Below, one piece after another: positions 31,979-42,141 of a DNA stretch of 64,000 bases. The notes beneath the pieces are model-generated. The model saw only the letters and a program-made list of their open reading frames with translations, was not told where the DNA came from and did not search any database. The DNA is from Knufia peltigerae. Its lineage: Eukaryota > Ascomycota > Eurotiomycetes > Chaetothyriales > Trichomeriaceae. The translations under genes were made by a program, and so were the position numbers. The stretch lies in NCBI GenBank assembly GCA_030247855.1, contig JAPDRN010000005.1, positions 310,001-374,000 on the forward strand. Reading direction: 5' to 3'. The number at the start of each line of letters is the position of its first letter. Position 1 is the stretch's first letter.

Positions 31979-32596
31979 GGTGTGTCGTTAGCAGTTGCCG
32001 CTAGTTGGTAGGAAAAATGGAAAGGGAGATGATGGCCGTAAACTTGTAAGCCTGTTGCTTGAGGATGAAGAAAAGATGTAGTTTGCGGCTAGGCAACTTT
32101 CCATCAGAGGGATCCGGAACCCTACATCTTATATACCCATCTTGAACGTATCTCGTTCTTCTCCCTCCGCTGTCGATCAGTTCAATCCGCGGGGACGTCC
32201 TCAACAGTCCCCCACAATCAATGGTCAAATTTGACACCCATCGACTGGATTCCGACGTTTTTTCCGACGCCGACGATCTGCACCCTTACCGGAACCCTTA
32301 AGCGACGTGTGCGTCAATGGCTTTCTGGGGCAAAGCGGCCTGTAGTTCGTTCCAGCGTAGCATTGCAAAGCCCGCCGTTTTTTCCGCCACGCGATCATTG
32401 GTCTCTGCCGGACCCTATTTGGGACCAGGGCAAGCCACACTCACTGATCCCGACGATGTCGCCCACAAAGCGTGATCTGGGTAAGGTATTCTCCAGGATT
32501 TTTGCGCAAGAATAGACTGTTCAGCAACATATAAAACCCTGAAAAACGGCAGTACGCCTCACCGAGAAGGTCACCTCCCCGGTTGAATCTTTGACA
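31979..32596. promoter_or_regulatory. Divergent promoter of MFS transporter and GH130 with repeated CCG element
   Basis: This 618-bp intergenic region contains two copies of a bipartite element: CCGACG-T6-CCGACG at 32252-32269 and CCGCCG-T6-CCGCCA at 32372-32389. In each, CCG triplets are repeated 12 bp apart in direct orientation, which suits a Zn2Cys6 protein. A further CCGACG abuts the first copy (32270-32275). Three sites match the CreA/Cre1 consensus SYGGRG: GCGGGG at 32189-32194, GTGGGG (minus) at 32210-32215 and CTGGGG at 32325-32330. Induction by the adjacent regulator plus glucose repression is inferred. Confidence 0.5.
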
Positions 32597-33619
32597 ATGC
32601 CCTCCACACTATACTCGGCGACAGCGCCGTCAATCACAAAGGAGTCTGTTGAAGGCGACGCCAACTATGTGGCGCCAACCTTCCCGATCGGCCCCTTTGT
32701 GAAGCACGCCTCGAATCCAATACTGATACCAAATCCTAAATATGACTTTGAGTCGAGCTACTTGTACAATGCGGCCGCCATTGTACTAGACGGCAGAGTG
32801 TTTCTTCTTTACCGCGCACAAAACGAGGCAAAGGTCTCGACGATTGGCTTGGCCTGGTCTGATGATGGCATCCATTTCACGCGGCTTGATCACCCAGTTC
32901 TGACGCCGACAGAGGTATATGAAGAAGGTGGCGGGGTGGAGGATCCACGGGTGGTCCGCATCGACGGCGTTGTGTATATGACTTATACGGCGTACGACAC
33001 AGAGAATGCCCGCCTATGTCTCGCTACTTCCACGGACCTTGTCCATTGGAAGAAGTTCCCTCCGTTATGGCCTGACTGGGACGAAGTGGAAGTGCAAACG
33101 TCTGGACGTCATGCCATTCGACGAGGTTTCACGAAAGCCGCGTCCATCTTTCCCGTCGCTGATTCACGGGGCAAATACAACATGCTTTGGGGCGAGTCTT
33201 TTGTCTATCGAGCCGAGAGTACGGATCTGGTTAACTGGAAGACTCGACCTTTTGAGGATTGGTTTGCGACTGGTGTCCACCTGTGGGAGAATCGGTTGCT
33301 GGAACCCGGGCCATCGCCTGTCCAGACCAAGGACGGAAAATGGATATTGATTTATAACTCTGCCACGACTGGAGGTGACAGATTTCGGAACAACCAGTAC
33401 TCTATTGGGCAGATGCTGATCGATTATGAGAACATGGATCAAGGTCCGTTGGCCCGGCTGGAACAGCCGTGTTTGGAGGTTGATCAGCATAATGAGAAAA
33501 GTGGCCAAGTGGATCAGGTGGTGTTTTGTGAAGGGATGGTGCAATTCAAAGGGAGGTGGCTGTTGTATTTTGGCCAAGGCGACAGCGAGTTGGGTTTGGC
33601 GACCGCGGATGCAGTATAG
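32597..33619 (+). CDS. GH130 family glycoside phosphorylase/hydrolase
   Basis: A 340-aa, single-exon enzyme with the five-bladed beta-propeller signatures of glycoside hydrolase family 130. Characterised members cleave beta-mannosidic bonds by phosphorolysis (for example mannosylglucose or mannobiose phosphorylases), and one branch hydrolyses instead. Visible landmarks are NPILIPNPKYDFESSYLYNAAAIV at the N-terminus, LLYRAQNE, GLAWSDDGIHF, and the GVEDPRVV motif whose Asp is the family's general acid. MTYTAYD, GRHAIRRGFTKAASIFP, YNMLWGESFVYRAEST and WLLYFGQGDSELGLAT follow. There is no signal peptide, so it should act in the cytosol on an imported sugar, consistent with the divergent transporter. 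GH130 is mainly bacterial, so horizontal origin is possible; the intronless structure is compatible but not proof. Phosphorylase versus hydrolase is undecided. Confidence 0.88.
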   Translation: MPSTLYSATAPSITKESVEGDANYVAPTFPIGPFVKHASNPILIPNPKYDFESSYLYNAAAIVLDGRVFLLYRAQNEAKVSTIGLAWSDDGIHFTRLDHPVLTPTEVYEEGGGVEDPRVVRIDGVVYMTYTAYDTENARLCLATSTDLVHWKKFPPLWPDWDEVEVQTSGRHAIRRGFTKAASIFPVADSRGKYNMLWGESFVYRAESTDLVNWKTRPFEDWFATGVHLWENRLLEPGPSPVQTKDGKWILIYNSATTGGDRFRNNQYSIGQMLIDYENMDQGPLARLEQPCLEVDQHNEKSGQVDQVVFCEGMVQFKGRWLLYFGQGDSELGLATADAV

Positions 33620-33657
33620 ATAGAATTCGTCCAATCCAACCAAGCATTAAGCGTCGC

Positions 33658-35193
33658 TCATGAACGCATGTGAACCTCAAGGCTTAAGCTTCTCAAATCC
33701 CGAAATGTCCAGAATACAGAATAGCCGTCAATGAGCTCGATGGTCCACGGGCCTGGACCAATGCGTTCCCTGATTGTTTGTTTTAAAAACTCGAACTGAC
33801 CCGGCAGCGGATCCCAGAGATTCAAGAGAGCTCGGCAATTCTCGAAATTTGTCAGCTCCCAGAATCTTAGCAATGTCTCCGCTGCCGTGGCTTGGAGCTG
33901 GGCCAATTGTGACCAGTGTTCGACAATCTGCTGCTGACAGACAAAAATTGAACGTGAAATGGCACAGATGAAGTATAGCACCCCAGGAACTGGCCGCAAT
34001 CCGATTTCGCGTCCAACGGCAGGGTTTTCGATCAGTGCGTAGCCGTACAAACGTAAGTAAATCAAGCTCTGTAACATGTGGGTGATGACGGCTGCAGGAG
34101 TCGCCGGCATATCATCCCGCACATCGAGAAACTCGGAGGGCATCTGGGCTACGTTTAGCAGGCATGAGTATTCGAGTCGAGCCCATTCTTGAGCTACTTC
34201 TCGTGCCACGGGTTCACCATCCTGCGGAATCGTAGTCGTGTTGCGAAGTTCAAGAAAAGATGCAGCCAGGTAGGTCAACCTCAAGTAGTGTGGAGCAAAA
34301 GTGTCATGATCGAGGGATGCAGCGTAGTCAAGCAGCATGCTGGGAGGCAAATTGGGCGGAGATGACTGGAGAGTGTGACCAACAAGGCAGATCCAGGCCT
34401 GCGCGGTCAAGGCTCCGACTGAGACTGGTAGCGGAATGTTGTGGATGTTCTCGATGGCAGCAAACGGTGTGAATGCCTGTTTTTGGAAGCGTCAGTCTAC
34501 TATGGCTTCCCTTTCACAACTTTTAACGATGTTTTGACTCACCTTCTCGATGATGCTTGACGTCAGATTCACTCGTGGTAACAGGAGCATCAGACCGGCA
34601 GCTTGGATCAGATCAAGATCTTGCTGGTTGACGAGGATAGATAGCTTCTGTACCTGTGATTCAGACAGGCCTGCGCATCTGTTCTGCAGAGATAGCTGAG
34701 CTGCGAGATCCACACAATAACTCAATGCTTCGGGAATTTTGGCCTCCTCCATCGATAGTAGGGCTTCTCGAGGAAGGAATGGGAACTCGCATGACACGAT
34801 CGTCTGATACTTCTCTGCTGTGGTCATCTGATCGAGATTTCCGCTCTCAGTTTCGTCCGTGGTCATGATCATCTTGGCAGCGTCCAGCGAGCCTGAATCA
34901 GCACGGACTCGGGGAAGCTGACAGTCGCCATTGTTGACATGAACGACTGCTGCTTCTCGCAGCGAACCCGTCGGCCGAAGCAGCGTTGCACTGGACCTCG
35001 CTGAATATTGCGTGTACACCCGGGATGAAACCTCGTGTGATTTCAGTCGACGCTTGAAGCTGGGCTTCCGAAAGCCAATCTCGCATCTGATGTCCAAATG
35101 CTGGCACGCAAAGCATCGACTGTCGGAGGCAGAGGGTTGCGGGAGGACACACTTTTTCTTTCGGTGTTGACAGTACTGGCATGACTTGAACAT
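33658..35193 (-). CDS. Zn2Cys6 transcription factor of the sugar locus
   Basis: Exons 35193-34543 and 34476-33658 around a 66-bp intron give 489 aa. The zinc cluster is at the very N-terminus: Cys5, 8, 15, 27, 30 and 37 (C-x2-C-x6-C-x11-C-x2-C-x6-C), with the basic HRKKKC loop. I chose ATG 35193 because it starts four residues before the first cysteine; the in-frame upstream extension to 35277 lacks similarity. The remainder is an alpha-helical fungal regulatory region (EAKIPEALSYCVDLAAQLSL, then LLDYAASLDHDTFAPHYLRLTYLAASFLEL). Its stop lies only 38 bp from the GH130 stop, tail-to-tail. This packing makes it the likely local regulator of the transporter and GH130, binding the CCG repeats in their shared promoter (inference). 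Confidence 0.88.
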
Positions 35194-36133
35194 GGGGGCG
35201 GCGGTGTATGAGCTGGCTAAGGATAGTGACCGTAGTGGTGTCAGGCCAATTAGACACAGACGACTCCTTTTTATCACAAGTTGAACCGAGAACTCTGCAG
35301 ACAGATTTCAGTATGGGAGATCCAGAGGTGTCGAAGGCTCTGGAGGACTGGCTGGCAGCAAGGTCATGATGAATCGAAACGTCTTGGAGTGCAACTTGAA
35401 TTGATATCAAGTATTCTCCTGAAGTTTGTTCCTACCGCGAGCACGTGAGGGTTCGCAGAGTAAGCAACCATCAAGATACTCATGTCACGACAGAATCCGG
35501 AGTCAGGAAGTTGAGGCCAGAAATTCCAAAGTGACCGACTTTACATAAGCTAGACAGTTTTGTTCCCCGCTGATGTTGATGGGTTCCAGATAGAGAACTT
35601 ATTGAAAGCTATGCACGTTGAATTAACAAGTTAATAAGAAAGAAAGAAAGCAATAAACTTTGCATCTAAAAATTAAGATTTCTTTATAAAGATCTAAAAC
35701 ATGATGTCTTTCACAATCTTTTAATTATGAAACTTATCTTAAGAGTCAGAGAGTGAGTCGCGAGTAGATCCGTCTTAAAAATGGGAGCAGCTCGATCATT
35801 GCTGGGGCTGCCAAGCGCCCTCCATCACCTGCATCGAACATGCCTCCTCCGCACTGCGATTTGAACATTCATACAAACCCGGACAGAACAAACCAGCAAA
35901 ATCGTGTCTACATTGCGAACGCAGACACAAGTAATCTGTGCATACCATATTGTGTTGTCTACAGTCTTGACCGTGAAAGTGTGACGGCTCTCTTCAGTCA
36001 ACTCAACCGACACTTGGGCACTGTCCAAAAACTTTGGGAAGCGCACTCGAGCTTAGCACCAAGTCTCCCCAAGACAAGACCACCTCCCTCTACCTCTCTC
36101 TCATTTTTGCGATATCGAGTTCATGTCTAAGAG
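35194..36133. other. Spacer with an AT-rich island
   Basis: This 940-bp region serves as upstream sequence for both the Zn2Cys6 gene (-) and SRP9 (+). Between about 35590 and 35730 the sequence is strongly AT-rich with GAAA repeats and stops in all frames, and could be a decayed insertion. The SRP9-proximal 250 bp is C/T-rich leader. No gene is recognised. Confidence 0.4.
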
Positions 36134-36691
36134 ATGACGTACTTCGCCGACTTGCACACATACCTCCATCAATCCTCCCTCCTCATCCAAGCCTATCCCA
36201 CCACAAGGATAACAACAAAATATTCATTACCACGAAAACCAAACCCCAAGGCTCGATCATCATCAAAATCGAAGCAGACAGACGTTGGGGATGCTGCTTC
36301 AACAACACCAGCTACACAATCGCAATCACAAGCGGCGAAACGTGAGCCTTCGGCCGTCCTCGTTCTTAAGACCTTCCACCCCGAATCTGGCATATGTCTG
36401 AAATATCGAACCGACAAGGCCGCCGAGGTGGGACGATTACTCGCAGGTCTGGGCCGGTTAGCAAAAGGCGAAGTGATTGAGGTCCCCACCAGCAGCACGA
36501 CAAGCGGGCAAAATGTGCCGGCGACGACGAATGGAGCAGCAGGAGCAGATAAAATGGAAATCGACAGTGGCGCGGGCATGGCAGTACCGAAGGCGGGAGA
36601 CAGCACAGTCGCTGCACCGCCGGCTGCGACCCAGACTGGAGGAGGCGCCGGCGCCGGTGGAAAGGGTAAAAAGAAGAAAGGAAAGAAGTGA
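36134..36691 (+). CDS. Signal recognition particle subunit SRP9/Srp21
   Basis: A 185-aa cytosolic SRP Alu-domain protein. The SRP9-21 domain is interrupted by a low-complexity insert. The first part (residues 1-32, FADLHTYLHQSSLLIQAYPTTRITTKYSLP) contains the family's alpha1-beta1 region, and the second (about 75-112, VLVLKTFHPESGICLKYRTDKAAEVGRLLAGLGRLAKG) contains the beta3-alpha2 core. The tail is Ala/Gly/Thr-rich and ends in a polybasic KGKKKKGKK stretch, as common in fungal Srp21 proteins. With SRP14 it binds the Alu end of the SRP RNA. Single exon; the ATG at 36134 starts directly at the conserved domain. Confidence 0.9.
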   Translation: MTYFADLHTYLHQSSLLIQAYPTTRITTKYSLPRKPNPKARSSSKSKQTDVGDAASTTPATQSQSQAAKREPSAVLVLKTFHPESGICLKYRTDKAAEVGRLLAGLGRLAKGEVIEVPTSSTTSGQNVPATTNGAAGADKMEIDSGAGMAVPKAGDSTVAAPPAATQTGGGAGAGGKGKKKKGKK

Positions 36692-39248
36692 AATTGTGGT
36701 TCACCGCCCAGGAGAAGAATCTTAACTGGATGTGACTTTCTTGTCAGGCTTAATCATACAGAATGCGGATGTCTGTACTCGACCGAAAGGCTTGAGTCAT
36801 CCAAGCAGATTCCCGGGTTGCGCGAACTTCGGGAATGTAATGAAGTTCCCCAAGCTCGCTGCGGAGGCTGATACTCTCAATCTCTCACAATGCAACTTAG
36901 ACAACCGGTGCGGAAGTTATCGACTCCTATCAACGCAAATTCATCATCAGTTGAGTCGCGCCCCATGAAGGAGAGCATTCCTGGGCCCGGCACATGGTGT
37001 TCGTCTATGTTCGAAGTCTATGAACTGTAGGAATGTACTCCCCGCGCGGGATTGAGCATTCTCCTTAATGGGAGAGAGCATTGAACGTGGAGGAATCCGT
37101 AAGCTGGCTTCGGTGTCCGGGTCAATATTGCCACACACAGTGGCTGCAGATAGCCCATGAATACCTACCTAGGTATACCCACGTACGTCTCACGCTCATA
37201 AAACGACCTTTGGGTTTTCAAGGGTCATGTTGGACAAGCAAATGATATTTTCCATTACACATTCGTGGTGGTACCCCAAGTACTCCGTACCCGTGACGAA
37301 CCTTTTGGAATACCGTCTGTCATGTTCAGAGCACTCGGTACAATCATCCCGTGAAATGATAACTCTGTACAGTCATCATGGACAAATATCCCCGAGTGGA
37401 TGTGTCTTGGAATCATCATCATCAGAGTTTTTGTTGCTGAGTGATTTCTTTCTAGAAGAATTCCTAAAAGGATGTTTTTTCGGCAGGACGGAAAGAGGGA
37501 AATAAAAGGTTGACGGCGCCCCGTAGCGTCAAAAAGAGAGGGGCTTATAGCTGACAGAGCGAATTTTGTCTCTCTATAAGGTGGTACAGAGTAGTAGAGC
37601 AGTAGGTGGTACGCTCCACGATCCCTTGTTGTACAGTAAGGGTCACACCAGAGACTTGTGGAAGGATCAATGTGGATATGAATGCGAAGTGATTAAGTTC
37701 CTTACTAAGGGCGGACAGAGACAGCCCACCAAAGTTGGGGGTGGTGTGTACGGAGTACGTGTTGAAGGATAACCGGCACAGCGGAGAAGATCTAACCATG
37801 ACTGTAACTCGTACAAAGACAGTGAGTGAGCAAAATAGTATTGCCTTGATATCTCCGGATGATACGCCAAGGGAGGAAAGTTCGGTCGCGAAGATCCAAG
37901 GGGACGGCTGAAGTACGGTGTGTCGTACTCCGTAGTAACAAAGGAAATTTATCGGGGAAAAGGAAGAAGCGACAGCACACCAAGCGAGACGACAAAACAT
38001 TCGTACTAAGCATACCTATCTGCAGAGTAGCGTCCAGGAAAGAAGAGGAAATAATGCCTTTGTAATCAGATAGTGATGAGAGGAAGGGTAGATTGGAGCC
38101 TGGCGAAGATTGCACAGTAAACGATCATCCGTATGGAGGTACGAGTATTAGTAGCAGCACCTTGCGAAAAGGTTTCAGATATGAAGAGAGTAAATCGAGA
38201 AGACGAATGTCTATTGTGGCTGAATGATTTGATTTGAATTATACTCGTAGTAGCAGTGGCTATACGGAGTATGTGACCTGACAATAGTACGGAGTCCCGG
38301 GGCACGAATGCGAGTACGAGTGCGAGCTGCGTAAACAATACAAATACTGTAGAGAGCGTGCTGATGATGTCACCCTGACAAAGTACGAGGGTCCCGTACT
38401 TCCTACTCTTTACTCTGTAGAAATCAAGATACTGAAAAGTCAAATCACGTGGAATGCTTGGTTTTCCTGTTTTTCGCCGAGTCTACAAGATACAGATCTC
38501 GCATACAGAAAACACTACAATACCAGAGTACACGATCGTGGGTGACACAACCGACATCTCGATCTCAAGGCCAGCCATGCCCAACAATTATTTCCAAGTT
38601 TTATCCGCACCGGCGACCAAGCCACGTACCTTTAGTGCCATGTCAGTGTTAAGGCGGGGGTTGTGTCTGGAGTACCCGAAACACACTGTTAGGCGAGACG
38701 CTCTTGCAGGTCACAGACTACTCCGTGCCTTAGGTAGATTGAGGGGCCCTAACAATAGCAGAGGCCGAGACACTGCCTCTTGTTGGCGATGACTACTTAC
38801 GACGTACTCGGTTACACCAAAAAGCGATGACTACGAATACATCATTTCCCGCTAGATCCTTGATCCGATCGACAATACGGAGTACACTCCCCCAGTCCGA
38901 GTAAAGTCACACTCTCGTTAGTGGCTTACCTCACCACAGCCCACTCCTACTTCCGACCATCCCTCAGTCATCATTCCCTGTTCTGCCGCATCTTCCGGGG
39001 CCTGATCGTCAGGTCATTGCTGGGCGGACTCGCGGAATCTTGGGATTTCATCCTTGTTCCGTGGGTACGTTCGTCACATTCTCAAATCCTTTCTCCGGTT
39101 ATTCATTGCTGCGCGCAAGACGAAAGATATAACATTCTTGGATTTGCCTCCCTCCATTATTGACTTCTTCCAACCAGACCACCAAAAAAAGTCTCTCACA
39201 TACCATACCATTGGTTGCTCGTCGACACATACACACACACTCGTATAC
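36692..39248. other. 2.5-kb gene-poor region rich in the TACGGAGTA word
   Basis: No coding sequence is supported; the open frames here are short, lack conserved motifs and have no splice continuations. Five exact copies of the dispersed 9-mer occur at 37281, 37749, 37926, 38263 and 38876, with near-matches at about 38288 and 38719. A palindrome around TACCTAGGTA lies near 37167. The last ~200 bp is a C/T-rich leader for the downstream acidic-protein gene. It could host non-coding transcripts. Confidence 0.45.
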
Positions 39249-39812
39249 ATGATCTATCGGTCTTCGACGACCAATACTCACAACGACATGCTCACCTCCA
39301 AAAACAACCCCGCCATCACCGCCTACCGAGTCTACCACCTCGGTCAATCCAAACTAGACAATGAATGCCGTCGACAAACACCCGACCTTCACAGGATAGT
39401 AGCACATGCTTCGATCGTCGACAGTGTACGACGCTGGTCTCGTGACCTCGCCGAACCGTCCGAGACTGTTCTTGTCGACTCGAGCTCTGAGGACGAAGAC
39501 TCGGATCCATTCGAAGACTGCTACGAAGAAGAAGACAACGAATACACGGCCCAGGGTGGCGACGTTGCCATCTTTGACTGTGACATTGGGGACGAAGATG
39601 CCCATGTCATCGACGCTACACAACAGGACCTGAAAGCCTTCGGCCTCGACACGACGACGTCCCAAACAACGACTGCTCCAGCCAGCCCCAAGAGAAGACC
39701 ACCACCGCCACCGTCGACAAAATACGAACTCCAAGATCAAAGTTTTGTCTCCAAACAAAACCGACCCGTCATGATTAGAGAGACGGCCGTGGAGGTGGAT
39801 GAAGATGATTGA
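39249..39812 (+). CDS. Small acidic protein of unknown function
   Basis: Not recognised. From the first in-frame ATG (39249) the product is 187 aa. A basic/polar N-terminal part contains AYRVYHLGQSKLDNECRRQTPDLHRIVAHASIVDSVRRWSRDL (about 25-68), which is the most structured-looking segment and is probably helical. A highly acidic middle follows (SSSEDEDSDPFEDCYEEEDNEY). Then come a short DVAIFDCDIGDEDAHVIDATQQDL stretch and a Pro-rich region (KRRPPPPP). The C-terminal YELQDQSFVSKQNRPVMIRETAVEVDEDD looks conserved in style. Dense coding-like composition and a leader rich in CT support a real gene. A nuclear or regulatory partner role is possible but unsupported. Confidence 0.6.
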   Translation: MIYRSSTTNTHNDMLTSKNNPAITAYRVYHLGQSKLDNECRRQTPDLHRIVAHASIVDSVRRWSRDLAEPSETVLVDSSSEDEDSDPFEDCYEEEDNEYTAQGGDVAIFDCDIGDEDAHVIDATQQDLKAFGLDTTTSQTTTAPASPKRRPPPPPSTKYELQDQSFVSKQNRPVMIRETAVEVDEDD

Positions 39813-41319
39813 ATTTGATTGATTGTTTTTTTTTTGTCGAGCGATCAACCGACCAACCTTGCACTTTTTCCTTACATGATTGATACCCACGAAACTTACG
39901 AATGATTTACGACGAAGATGGAACGTTGAGCATCCGACACATGATCGTCGGGGCACGATAGCTCCGTCCATCCATCCTCCCCCCCAACCGCCAAACCAAA
40001 TATACCTCAACCGAAAAGCAATCACCACCATCCTTTCCACTGCCAGCAACAGTAGTCGTGGCTATATCGAAGCCAGCCTGGGGAATGGCAGTGTTGGATG
40101 ATGATGACACGGGTTGTGATCGAGTTTGAGAAGGTTGGTTCGTGCCCCGTATCGGGGCGTGATACCTCCCCCACCCGATCCTCCCCCCTCTTCCATATGG
40201 ATCTCAGCTTCAGACGGGATTTCCAAGTGAATCCGCGAGCTGCGACATGAAAGAGGGATGGGTTCATCATTACTCGTACGTCACGAGTAGTACAAAGATT
40301 GGACCTTTCGAGTTTCAATGCCGGCGATTTGCTCTGGTCGGGGGACAGGGCACAGATCAGTGATGTACAGCAGGACGTGTATACTCATATGCAGAAATGA
40401 TAGTTCCAGAATCATGAGTATTGTAACAACTGTCTTTTTTTTTGTTTCTGTCGTCTTCCGTAGTGGTACGCTGTACTGAAAATGTACTTGTGACCCTTTT
40501 TAGGTGAGAGTTTTAGGTTTTGACTAGTACGTCAGCCTCAACAACGACATCCCAACGAGCTGAACTTTCAAGTACCGCCCAGGCTGGTTTCTCGATTAGG
40601 CTTAAGCCGCATGTCGGGTTGAGCATGATCTACAGTACGTACAATATGTGCAATAGCCAATCTCATGACTTGCTGTCGTAATACTCCGTATCCGTACCTC
40701 AGTAATAACCCTTTTCGCCAGTCTCCCAGGACCATACGGAGTAATAATGAAGCAATTCCTTTTTCTCAACGGGAATGGGATCTACGTGGTTGCCTCAATA
40801 CAGACGCCCCCCGGCAACGGTGACGCAATGCTGTTGTTTCCTTCCAGAATAGGGAGTATGTGTACACCGTACACTCCTTCCGTAAAGCTATACAAACAAA
40901 TGTTCGTTGTTGGATACCGGGTGCTCGCCAGTTACAAGTTTCCAGTGTCGTGTGAATGATCGGTGTGTCTGTCAAGTGCCACGAGAAAGACTTTTTTTCC
41001 CCTTTTTCTTCTTTTGTTGGTTACTGAGTGCCCGCCGGTTGCAAGTGTCGAGTGTTGTGCGTGAAGAATCAGTTGTGTTTTGTCAAGTCACACAAGAAGT
41101 TCCTTTTTCCTTTTTGCACACCGAGTGCCCACCAGCTTCAAGTGTCGAGCGTTGTGTGAAGAGTCAGTGTGTTATGCCAAGTCACAAGTGTCTTTTGGAC
41201 GCCCAGTGCTCGCCAGATACAAGTAATTTGATCTTTCTTGACTGCCTTTGGAACGAAGAGCTCCTTGAATTCAAAGTCAAGTCAAACACACATCACACAT
41301 CAAACGCATCACAACCACA
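39813..41319. other. Spacer containing a degenerate tandem repeat
   Basis: 1.5 kb without a gene. Exact copies of the dispersed 9-mer are at 40682-40690 and 40735-40743, only 44 bp apart and in opposite orientation. From 40921 an imperfect tandem repeat runs up to about 41226, directly upstream of the interrupted reading frame at 41320. Confidence 0.5.
40921..41226. repeat. Degenerate tandem repeat, about 80-107 bp period, 3.3 copies
   Basis: An 18-bp core of the form GTGCYCRCCRGnnnCAAG begins at 40921, 41028, 41125 and 41206 (periods 107, 97 and 81). Each full unit continues with a GTGTCG(A)GYGTTGTG-like part, then TGYCAAGTSMCAC and a pyrimidine tract (TTTTTCC) that shortens from unit to unit. 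Confidence 0.8.
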
Positions 41320-42018
41320 ATGGAGCCAGTAAAGGATGTCACAAAAGAACCGACTTCATTTCCTTCCCTCCCGATAAGACCCCGAATGCCACCAGATACA
41401 GACAAGAACGATGAAGTCAAAAGGCTTCGTGCGGAACTGGCGTCAGTAAAAGGGGAGCTTGACAACATGAAGGCCAAAGCGCGCCTAGGGGATTACGCAG
41501 GGGGCCTGTTCAATTTCATTAAGCTACATGCACCAAAAAACGCCCAAATTAAGGGCCACGCGACCACCATTGCCAAAAGTCTAGAAGATTAGGAATCTTC
41601 CGGCAAGCCTACCAAAGACTCTTAGTATAAGTCTTTTCAGCAAGCTGTGGCCGCTGCCAATAAAGTCGACCAAAGGGTCAATATGTCCACCGCAACTTTT
41701 GCTGTTAAGGAGTACGCCTCCCGTAACGAAATGTTCCACTCCAGAAATATGGCATTAAAGGTCAAAGGAGATTGGGAGGGCCTAGCAATGCAGGCCGATG
41801 AAGACGTCGCTGCCCTGCCGGCAATTCTGCCGGAGGCATCGGACGAAGAACTCGAGAAATGGAGAAAGATGATCCATATCTACAAAGACCAGCACGTCGC
41901 CTACGACGAAGACGCCGGCCAATGGGCGGCAAAACATGAGGTCAAGCAGGGTGCCTCCGAGGCAGCACCAGGTCCGCCCGAGGGGGCACCTGGTTCCTCC
42001 AGTGGTCAACCTGTGTGA
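41320..42018 (+). pseudogene. Lineage-specific reading frame interrupted by two in-frame TAG codons
   Basis: Not recognised. The ATG at 41320 follows an A/C-rich leader typical of expressed fungal genes. The frame encodes a coiled-coil segment (NDEVKRLRAELASVKGELDNMKAKA) and a GDYAGGLFNFIKLHAP motif. It meets TAG at 41590-41592 and TAG at 41623-41625, then continues in the same frame with coding-like sequence (FQQAVAAANKVDQR, ATFAVKEYASRNEMFH, SDEELEKWRKMIHIYKDQHVAYDEDAGQWA) to a stop at 42016-42018. The total is about 230 codons. Both stops are one C-to-T change from CAG. Alternatives are a 66-bp intron (41579-41644) with the poor donor GTCTAG, which would keep frame, or stop-codon readthrough. 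A pseudogene is the simplest reading. Confidence 0.55.
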
Positions 42019-42115
42019 TGAACCACACACGAACCAAGACAGGTATTTGGTCACAAGACTCAAGAGGCTTTGTAGGGTGGGAATGCGCGGAGAGTTTTGG
42101 AGGGAAGTGGTGTGT

Positions 42116-42141
42116 GCGTGTGTGCGCGCGCGTGTGTGTGT
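42116..42141. repeat. GT/GC alternating purine-pyrimidine tract
   Basis: A run of GTGTGCGTGTGTGCGCGCGCG type followed by GTGTGTGT, shortly after the interrupted reading frame. Simple-sequence repeat with Z-DNA-like alternation. Confidence 0.7.

Noticed and set aside
37545..38443. Minus-strand open frames of 125-151 codons in the gene-poor region
   Set aside because: No conserved motif, unusual composition and no splice continuation; random frames in AT/GC-balanced DNA reach this size.
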